Below, one piece after another: positions 56,109 through 64,000 of a stretch of DNA of 64,000 bases; within the stretch, counting starts at the first letter, position 1, and every line of letters starts with the position of its first letter. Below the pieces are notes generated by a model that was not told the DNA's origin, searched no databases, and saw nothing but the letters and a program-made list of their open reading frames with translations. The position numbers and the translations under genes are program-made. Location of the stretch: NCBI GenBank assembly GCA_963930775.1, contig OZ005689.1:15128923-15192922 (forward strand), in the 5' to 3' direction. This DNA comes from Cliona cf. orientalis. Its lineage: Eukaryota; Porifera; Demospongiae; Clionaida; Clionaidae.

Positions 56109-56109
56109 T

Positions 56110-56640
56110 AATGAGGAGTAATGATAGGAGTGCCCACAGTATCAAGTATGCCATAGACTGTCTACATGGAATAGTATCTGCAGGTATACTGCATGCCATC
56201 TGTAGTTCAGAAATGCTATAATAATTATTGTTATGTAAACACCGTTAGCCTCATCGTGACTAGGCATATTTGTGGTATCTTTACCACAAATAGACGGCTA
56301 GTGTACTATCTAGCTACCTATAACTATACTCACAAGTTGTGAACATCTATGCCTAGCTACACTTCACTGTGGTTTTCTTTAAAGTGCACAGACATACAGG
56401 GTAGTACAAACATATGAGACAGCTACAGAAGACTGACCGACAAAACACAACATTGCATTGCATTATATAGGTAAATCTGTGGGCATGGCACAAGAAGTGT
56501 AAGTATACCACGATAATCTTAGATTATTCCTTACACTTTCTTGGTATACATAACAATAAAGGAGGCTTCAAGATACAATTTGGTCTTTGTTCTGTAAAAT
56601 TCCATTGAGGTAGGGCTGTTTCAAAATTTCAAAATATAAC
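56110..56640. other. No gene seen
   Basis: A hairpin TATTTGTGGTATCTTTACCA plus CAAATA occurs near 56268-56290, and a second pairing TTACACTTTCTTGG with CAAGAAGTGTAAG near 56488-56545. No coding region. Confidence 0.35.
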
Positions 56641-56642
56641 TA

Positions 56643-57957
56643 CCGTACTCACTCTAATTATTCGAACATTCTAATATATAGCCCGAACAGCAAGTTTAAG
56701 TAATTCATTTCCTTCCTAATTCGTCGAACATCTTCTCATGCATGTTAAGGCCTGGGCCAGGCCATACGCGCGCGCGCGGAAGTATACGGAGAAAATTGAA
56801 TATTATACGGAGGTGTGGCTTTATTTTACGGAGGCGTGGCTATGGCTGACTTGGCAGTCCATCAAGAAGCGAGTGGCTAGTGAGTTTAGAAACGTAGTTA
56901 GTTAGCTATCTACAGTGTCAGTCGTTAGCTTAGGCCTCTATTTAACGTGTAGTGAATAGTTTGAGTTCGTCGCTAGGCTTTTCTCGTTCTACTAGCGGGT
57001 CAAAGGCGGCAGCCGTATCGAGCGATGAAAACATTCGTCGAATACGGATTTGAAAAGAGCTAATATAGGCTCTATCTAAGTATGACATAGAAACTACTCA
57101 AGCTACTCTACAAGATGAGCTGCTGGGAGTTGGCATTCATCATCGTGCAAGTCTGTAAAACTCGATAGAAGGGTGCTCGAGGTAAGCAATTTTTGTAAGT
57201 ATAGCATGTCTAGCCTTCATGAAGCTTTGAAGCTACATTCCCAGCAGCTCAATATAATATTTACATAGCATTTAACATAAAAAACCTAAATAGAAGCCTT
57301 CATGTAAGGTATTTCAAATCCGTATTTGACATTGTTTACCAAGATAGTCGATGACTTCAAAGCCACGCCTACCGATGGTTAATTAACTAGGGGGCGTGGC
57401 AATTGTTATTGAAGTAAAGGAAGGTCCACTCTTTTGTTTGATACCCATCAACTGTTGCCAACTTGCTTATAGCCTTGAGTAAAATCAATTATATTATTTA
57501 CATTTTATTGGCTTTAGTGGCCGAGACAGACCTTAACACCCATGAGTTGAATTTCAAATTTTCTAATCCGCTCTAAATCAACCAAATGGCCATGCGGTAC
57601 GGCATGGCAGGAGCTCGAGACAACTTCCACATTCATCGAAGAGTGTGGCTACCACATCTTGGACAGCATATTATATTAAAGAGCGGAAAGGTAACACAGA
57701 CACAGACGGTGATCATTTTGCGATCGATTCTGAGAGCACAGCGATACTGGGAACTCTAGAGCTGACAACGATAAACCTATAATTGGACATCGACTGCTGT
57801 TTCTTCGTCGCTATAATAGTGCTTTCTCCATTTGCACCGGATCCGTTCTATTTACACTCGAACAAACCATTGCCCGAATTTATTTACTTTCTATTTAACA
57901 CCGAACGGTGATATTAATAATTATTTTTGGCCGTTCGGATAATTAGAGCGAGTACGG
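56643..57957. mobile_element. TIR element CCGTACTCACTCTAATTATTCG, TA-flanked
   Basis: CCGTACTCACTCTAATTATT and AATTAGAGCGAGTACGG are inverse ends with TA on each side, which suits a Tc1/mariner or pogo-like mechanism. Inside are CG-rich repeats (GCGCGCGCGCGG near 56768) and repeated TATACGGAG/TTACGGAGGCGTGG words. No transposase was recognised. Confidence 0.7.
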
Positions 57958-58599
57958 TATACATTTTTCTGCCAGGTGCGTGTGTACTATTCCTATAGGG
58001 GAGTGGCACATAATGTATTAATTGCTTTGGAGGCCTATAACTCAAAAAGTACACAACTGATTGACTCCAAACTTGAAATAATAGCACATAGGTACCTCTC
58101 TATTTATTCTACTGATGAATTTAACATGCATTAATAGACGTTTTACTATAGGTAAAACAATGTTAACCCTGGAGCGACCGGCCAGCATGCAGGCGGTGAT
58201 GGGGCTGGGCGCATGCGCAGTTTGCGAGGCATACTGGTAGCACGTGATCGCTTTAGCTGCCATGCTGGTTTGTTGGCTGCCTGAATTGCCTATGCAGAAG
58301 CAGCATTGGATTGTCAACTTCAAGCAGACACCCAAGATCTAAAGATGTCACGGGACAAGTCGGAGGGAAACCCCTCGCGGCCATGACGATCACATGCAGT
58401 GGCACAGGCCCGACAGAGGGAGCCGAGCAGCCAAGGAGCGCTGTGTTATCCATGGACCAGCGTCAGACAATGGTAAAAACTGGGTTCAATACAGGCCGCG
58501 CGCTGCCTTCCCTCGAAAGGCGATCGCGGACAAGCGGCGCAATCTCGGCAAGCTCAAGGTAAGCTGCTATAATGGGGCGATAAATTATTAGGCCATTCC
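57958..58599. other. No gene recognised
   Basis: A GC-richer stretch at 58311-58562 is open in two overlapping frames but has no domain. It may be a decayed 5' part of the retroelement at 60.7 kb; this is not supported directly. Confidence 0.25.
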
Positions 58600-59960
58600 C
58601 ATTTAATTGCATGCTCGCCAATTGGCGCCATTGTTAGTACGCACGCGAAAATCACGTGCTGGCCACGCGTCAAGCTATATTACCCCATAGTTTGCGCTCT
58701 ATGTACCATGTTGGCCACAAATGGGGCCCTATGGCTTGATAACAGCACCGTGGCGGCTACATCAAAAAGTACTACCACTTGTTCATATTCCAAAAGGGCC
58801 CAGCAAACATACAACCCTCCAGTACAGCACATCCACGCGCTGTAGCATAGTATTGCATGCAGAGCTGTTTTTGTGGCGGGACGCTCACTTTCCGGGGCTG
58901 AGCTCGGGCATGCGCAGTCGCATTACCTCATGCATGCACTGACGGTATGGCTTGAGTCGTGCTTCGTTTCTGATGGTTCACCCTTGGTTAGGCTTTAAGC
59001 AGCTTAAATTTGGTAGCTACTTCAAGGAATAGATCGAACTACATGATGCTACTTCAGTTACACGAGTAATTACCCTGACGACCATTTCCGGTATGAATGT
59101 TCATGGCGCAGATGCGCCAATGTAGCCGCTGCACCCCCTCGCTGGCCAGCCTTATTGCTTACTGCGCCCCTGCCGTCAGTGGGGTTAATGGACAGCGGGC
59201 ATGCCGAGGGGAAAGGGCATGATTTATAGTACTAGCATAGCCATTTGGTAGTTCAGAGCATGGAAGCGGCTTTCACTGATAGCTAACAATTACTCGCGCT
59301 GGCAGCGTGCAAGAAGACCTAGTTAACACAAGACCATGCCCCCCCCCCCCCCCCCCCCCCCCGCCTTTGTGCATGCGCATGGGGTAACTATATGATCTCC
59401 ATACCCAAGCCGGCAGGCTAACCATTACCACTACCCTCACTCATACGAAAGCCAGGGCGCGCAGCGGATCTCTTTATTCATTGCCCTATCATTGTCAGAT
59501 CAAGCATACACTATTATAGGGGGATAGGCCACTGATTTGTGCCATGGGTAGTACGCTTGCGCCAATCTCGTGCTGGCCACACGGTATCCTCTTACCCACA
59601 AGAGTAGGCCCGTACCTTATGCGCTACTATAGAGGTACATTTTCGGCATGTGAAGGGGTGGTGCGAACCGGTCAAAACGGGTCTCTTGATGGGTTTGGGC
59701 GACTGTTATTTAGGCGTTTTAAGTGTTGCATGCATTACAAACATATTATGGCGCGATTGTATTTATACGGATACAAATTTATGCGACTGCCGCTGGACTC
59801 GCATAAATTAAATTCGTGCAGAGGGATATCGATTACCATATTCGTTTTGAATGGTTGCCCTATGGCTTGGTAACAGGTGCGCTGGGGCTACATTACAAGA
59901 GCAATACTAGTTGTCACTCATATTTCACAGGGGCCCAGCAAAAGGCAGTACTCCAGATTC
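58600..59960 (+). repeat. Diverged direct duplication
   Basis: 58610-58830 and 59540-59960 share, in the same order, GTAGTACGC.GCG, CGTGCTGGCCAC, CCCTATGGCTTGRTAACAG, GGCTACAT and GGGCCCAGCAAA. The second copy has extra sequence in its middle. A C tract of about 23 lies at 59340-59362, and a decayed CCCCGCG-type element is between the copies. They may be terminal or internal repeats of the DIRS-like element that follows. Confidence 0.55.
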
Positions 59961-60306
59961 CCCACTTACCTAACTACCTGAGCATAGGTTAAGGGGATAT
60001 GCCAAGACTCTACTAGACAGCTACTTCCACTGACAAGCAGCGATGATACAAAACGAGGCAGGAGCCCACCTAGAGGCAGCTTTAGGAACAACACATTGTG
60101 GCAGGCAAAAGCGAAAAATGCACTCCAAAGATGACGCTAGCCATATAAAGATAGATGCTGGCGGGAACAGTGCCAAGCCTGTGGACTAGCCGCGGACCGA
60201 TCCATACACCACCATTTCAATCTGCAAATAGAATTTGTGGGATACTGTATCACTTAGTTCGTATGCACCAACACGGTGTTCGAAGTGCAACTCCACACTG
60301 CAGTGG

Positions 60307-60430
60307 TGACTACCTTTTCAGACGGATGCAGCAAGGATGCTTCAGCCACCTCACAACCATGCGCATCAGACTACCGTTTCAGACAGATGCAGCAAGGATG
60401 CTCCAGCTACCTCACAACCAGGCGCATCAC
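60307..60430 (+). repeat. 62-bp direct duplication
   Basis: GACTACC.TTTCAGAC, GATGCAGCAAGGATGCT and CACCTCACAACCA..GCGCATCA recur with about 62-bp spacing. A C tract follows at about 60462-60474. Confidence 0.8.
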
Positions 60431-60689
60431 CACCCGTCAGAAGCATGCTTTTCCTTTTTACCCCCCCCCCCCCCATTCACCATTAATGAGCGAAGGCCTG
60501 GTTGTTGCACCCCGGCAAACAAGATTGTGGTCCTAGGCTGAATTCCCTTCGCCGAAGAGCCAACAAAGCCAAGCATCTATAGACCACTGGATACATCTTA
60601 CATCGGACATCAAGTCCGACCTAGAAAGGGGGTGCACCTTTGGAAGCGGCACATCTATGCACGGTGTGGGTAATCACACACCCACATGC

Positions 60690-61340
60690 ACAGCCCTGAG
60701 CCTTACAATCACTACAGATGCTACAGGTAGCAGGAGCTGTGGGGCATATCAGCCTGAAGCGCATAACAGGCTGCAACACCACTGGCAAGGATTGATGCCA
60801 TTTAAGTCAGCACGACTCCTAGATCCAGTTCGATACAATACCAGGGCACCCCTGGCATATGCTATATACTTTATATAGGCATGGTATAACTTTCACCTAA
60901 CTACCAAACATATTGCTGGTAGCGATAACCTCATTGTTGATCAGCTATTTCGCGCAATCTCTCACAAGTTCTTCTCCCAGGTGCCAGAGGCTGCCTTGCC
61001 CACTCCAATCCAGAAGCAACCATGGGACAACAGACTGGCTCAACAACCCGGCTGGTGGCCAGGCATCTGGCGAACATTGCTAGTAGCCTCAGCGACAACA
61101 ACCTCGCCCCCCCCCCCTTAATTCCAGAAAATGTACTCCTCCGCTTAAGCAAGATATCTAAACTTCGGTTCACGCACTGTGCATCTCAACTCACTCCCAG
61201 TAGACCAATAGCAGCTGATACTCTTTGCAGTGGACCTCTCCAAGACTGTAGCATACACATCCCGTTGAACTACCCTGGCAGGGATAGCACTCAATATTCA
61301 GGTTGCTCCTCTAGCATGGAGACCACCGCAACTGCCTCTA
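60690..61340 (+). pseudogene. DIRS-like retroelement relic (RNase H end, then tyrosine recombinase start)
   Basis: In order on the plus strand: an RNase H start LTITTDATGSRSCGAYQPE (catalytic D of the TDAS motif kept), then KHIAGSDNLIVDQLFRAIS (the HxxGxxNxxADxLSR-type end with its D), FFSQVPEAALPTPIQ and QPGWWPGIWRTLL. About 100 bp further comes a shifted frame with LFAVDLSKTVAYTS and LAGIALNIQV, the start of a tyrosine recombinase. RT/RNase H followed by tyrosine recombinase defines DIRS-type retrotransposons. Stops and frameshifts show it is dead. The reverse transcriptase core was not recovered. Confidence 0.72.
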
Positions 61341-61735
61341 CCGGAGGAATTCTGGAAGCAACAATACAAACGCTAGGAGCAACCAGTATAAAAGGCAAGT
61401 TTGGCTACCTCAAAGCAAACTGGCCAGCATTTCATCCCAGCTCATCCAAGAATAACTCAAGTCGGGGGTAGCGATAAGGACAAGCATTGGCACATGCTCA
61501 TAACACCTTGCATGATATTCAATTATGCTGTGTGTTCTCTCAGACTTTACGGTATTATTTAGATAATTTGGATATCCTGTGATTTGGGGAAAGATCACCT
61601 ATGGTGATAAGGTTTATTTATTTGGGGTATTCCCCATCATCACAGGAGTATTGAAAATGGTAATAATTATTGTACCAGCAATTTGCAAATGGGTAAACCC
61701 CCTGCAACAGAGAATGTACTGGCATATATCTCCCT

Positions 61736-62290
61736 AGCAGCAGTGGCACATGCAGCACATGCAACACATGCATGCAGCATGCAGCACATGCCATGCAGCA
61801 CATGCAGTGGCACATGCAGCAGCACGTGCAGTGGCACATGCTGCGCACACAGCAGCACATGCATGCAGCATGCAGCACAGGCAGTGGCACATACAGCAGC
61901 ACATGCAGTGGCACAAGCAGCACACGCAGCACATGCAGCACACACAGCAGCACATGCAGTGGCACATGCAGGAGCACATGCAGTGGCTCAAGCAACACAC
62001 GCACCACATGCAGGACATGCATGCACCATATGGCACATGCAGCAGCACATGCATGCACGTGCAGCGGCACAAGCAGCACATGCAGCACAGGCAGTGGCAC
62101 ATGCAGCAGCACATGCAGTGGCACAAGCAGCACACGCAGCACATGCAGCACACACAGCAGCACATGCAGTGGCTCAAGCAGCACACGCAGCACATGCAGG
62201 ACATGCATGCAGCATGTGGCACATGCAGCAGCACATGCACAAGCAGCACATGCAGCACATGCAGTAGCACATGCAGCAGCACATTTAGCA
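61736..62290 (+). repeat. GCAGCACATGCAGTGGCACA minisatellite
   Basis: The stretch is made almost entirely of CACATGCAG, CAGTGGCACA and CAGCAGCACA words in irregular order. Because of this simple composition several frames on both strands stay open for 180-220 codons with Cys/His/Ala-only peptides. These are artefacts and not genes. A near-palindromic CATGCATGCAGCATGCAG unit recurs about five times. Confidence 0.93.
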
Positions 62291-62299
62291 GCAAGTGGG

Positions 62300-63442
62300 A
62301 GGGCATGACCCTCCCACAGCAGCGAAGCCCAGCCCTATCACCACTTACCAAATACAACCAATTGGTACGGATTGGTGTTGCATTAGATAATAGCGAACAG
62401 GAGTTAATGAATAAAACAATTTAGTGTGCATACCAGTTTGGCTGCTATTGTAACTAATACTCCACTGCCTCAGAATTCCAGAAGCTGGCTTGATGCATGA
62501 TTTTTTTGAAATTACAACTTTAGATGTCCACTCAAACAGGTCTCATAGTGGTACACACGCATGTTCATGTGTGCATATGCTCATATGATATTAATATTGC
62601 TTTCTGAAGTGAAATCTATTCTTGAAGTATAAGACTAGCCCTAAGTTCTTGAGAAACAATGAGTTCAAAGTGCATGCACTTTCTATACCGTAGGTCAGGT
62701 TTTGAATGCGTAGTTAAACGATTGCGAATGGTGCTATATAAGCCAGATTGCAATTCTAATGATTGCAAATAGCCAAACTGAAACTTCATAATATTAGATG
62801 TGCGCAGGTTTTGTATACGAACTTTTTTGGGGTTATGACATGCCTACTTATATATGCATCCACCTGTACTGTACAGTCACCTTCGTTTGCTTGCACCCGG
62901 TTAAGAATTAATTTTATCTAGAGATGTTACCGGAAGCCTAGAGTGAGGTTGCTTACTATTAGGTTGATAGGCTAGATAAACAATAAACTATGTATTTATT
63001 AAGCTACTTAATCGAATAAAAGCCACACCCCGATTAATAGCCACCCTTGAATAGTAGCCACATATGGTCTCTGTGAAAGAAATAGTAACCACCCTCGAAT
63101 AGTTGCCGCACACATGCACGAACATAATAAAGTGGGCATGGCCACGATCGCAAGCCATGAACAATATGTTAGTTTGAGGCAAAAACATGGCAGAAAATGT
63201 CCTTGGCTTGGTTCTATTGCTATTTTTAATCGATCATCTATCTTGCACAATTTAAAATCAGTCCTGAAAATCGAATCTGTTATGTCAGCGTCACCAAGAG
63301 GTGTCACTCCAAATTAATAATACCCTAAGAGCCTCCCTCGATTAGTAGCCACACTCCAGCAAGGTTTATATTCTGCTTCCAACCTATACACATGGTCAGT
63401 TAATTGAAGTGATGATCGATTAATTTTTGTTACTCCATATAG
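62300..63442. other. No gene; ATAGTAGCCAC repeats near 63020-63350
   Basis: Between 63010 and 63350 a degenerate word CCTCGAATAGTAGCCACA recurs four or five times (63018, 63045, 63090, 63335), probably a decayed element. The rest is featureless. Confidence 0.4.
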
Positions 63443-64000
63443 ACAATGAAGCACTTCTCTCCACCATCGACAACAAGACTCTCAGTAAGATGATTGTCAT
63501 AATTTGTACACATCTACATATCCCTTCCCTCATCTCTTCCATGTGCATTCACACATACTTGCAGGATTTTTTTTATTTCAAGGGAATACATTATAGGTCC
63601 CTTGGAATTGATTCCTCCCTTCTTATGAGTTTGCTTTCAATGTCATTAATAATATGGGGCTGCCACCCCTATTGGTTTTGGTACAGATGTTTCCTCCTAC
63701 ATTAGCGCAATCCCGAAATAACCACTGCAAACGTGTATGCACCTCCCTCTCCCTACAGCCGAGGATAATTGGAATGTCGTGTGTATTGAGTGTGGCTCAG
63801 TAGCTGCCAAGTGGGAGCAGCTCAGTGCCTATCTTGGTCTTGCTAAAGCTGACATTGATAGAATAAGGGAAAGCCGTCCCAGGGACATCGCTGGATGCTG
63901 GAGTGAGGCCCTCAGCCAGTGGATTAAACAGAACTACTCTACTCAGCAATTTGGTTTACCATCATGGAGATCTCTACTTAAAGCTGTGGCTACAGTGGAC
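63443..64000 (+). CDS. Death-domain protein, two further exons, cut by the window end
   Basis: A 42-nt exon (63443-63484; acceptor CCATATAG, donor CTCA|GTAAGA) encodes NEALLSTIDNKTL and is phase 1 at both ends. The next exon begins at 63759 after CTCCCTACAG, also in phase 1, and is open to the window edge. It encodes a death domain: DNWNVVCIECGSVAAKWEQL, SAYLGLAKADIDRIRESRP, then GCWSEALSQWIKQ and LPSWRSLLKAVATVD. Phase and domain type make it a plausible continuation of the gene starting at 54347, giving two tandem death domains across an intron of about 8.7 kb. The link is inferred; a separate gene with an unseen first exon remains possible. Confidence 0.75.

Noticed and set aside
61683-62424. 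Overlapping open frames of 180-220 codons on both strands
   Set aside because: They arise from a stop-free simple repeat; peptides are only Ala, His, Cys, Gln, Thr and Ser in loops.

Overview
The window reads as animal nuclear DNA, most likely a demosponge. This is an inference from AT-rich sequence, very compact spliced genes (52-75 bp introns in the best model), death-domain and Ig/FN3 receptor genes, BEL/Pao and DIRS-like retroelement relics, and a very dense load of palindromic DNA transposons. No species assignment can be made from the sequence alone. Most of the window is transposon-derived. Genes were found by matching splice sites and intron phase by eye.

Region by region. 1-9.5 kb is a thicket of inverted-repeat elements whose ends carry iterations of TGGACTGGAC; several have exact 9-bp target-site duplications (TSDs). 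9.8-18.5 kb holds a damaged secreted/multi-pass membrane protein gene whose two parts, separated by a 7.1-kb repeat-filled interval, match in phase. 18.8-23.4 kb is a chain of nested TIR elements. 24.5-25.2 kb is an intact, apparently intronless gene for a predicted myristoylated coiled-coil protein. 26-32 kb is repeats, including a three-level nest. 32.5-36.9 kb is a divergent gene pair: a secreted/GPI-like glycoprotein (minus) and a seven-exon receptor, signal peptide-Ig-FN3-like-TM-cytoplasmic tail with an ITIM-like motif (plus). 37.5-44.3 kb holds another three-level nest, an 82-bp satellite, a tRNA-derived SINE split by a palindromic element, and further TIR elements.

44.5-51.75 kb is the most striking part. 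A 5.8-kb DNA transposon flanked by TTAA (44488-50291) carries two intact multi-exon genes reading inward from mirror-image TATA promoters: a 13-exon, 598-aa Kolobok-like DDE transposase and a four-exon, 196-aa Cys-rich companion. It is joined in tandem, through a 24-bp relic and shared TTAA sites, to a gene-less deletion derivative (50324-51752). A separate foldback element sits in the autonomous copy; the derivative preserves the empty site and so proves a 10-bp TSD.

51.8-64 kb holds a death-domain exon (54347-54701), a transposon-filled interval with a DIRS-like relic and a GCACATGCA minisatellite, and two further exons (63443-63484 and 63759-edge) that are phase-compatible with it and encode a second death domain running off the window.

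The working biology is therefore a few immune or receptor-like genes embedded in, and interrupted by, an active-looking transposon landscape. Several host-like genes carry single-base frameshifts or in-frame stops, while the transposon genes are intact.
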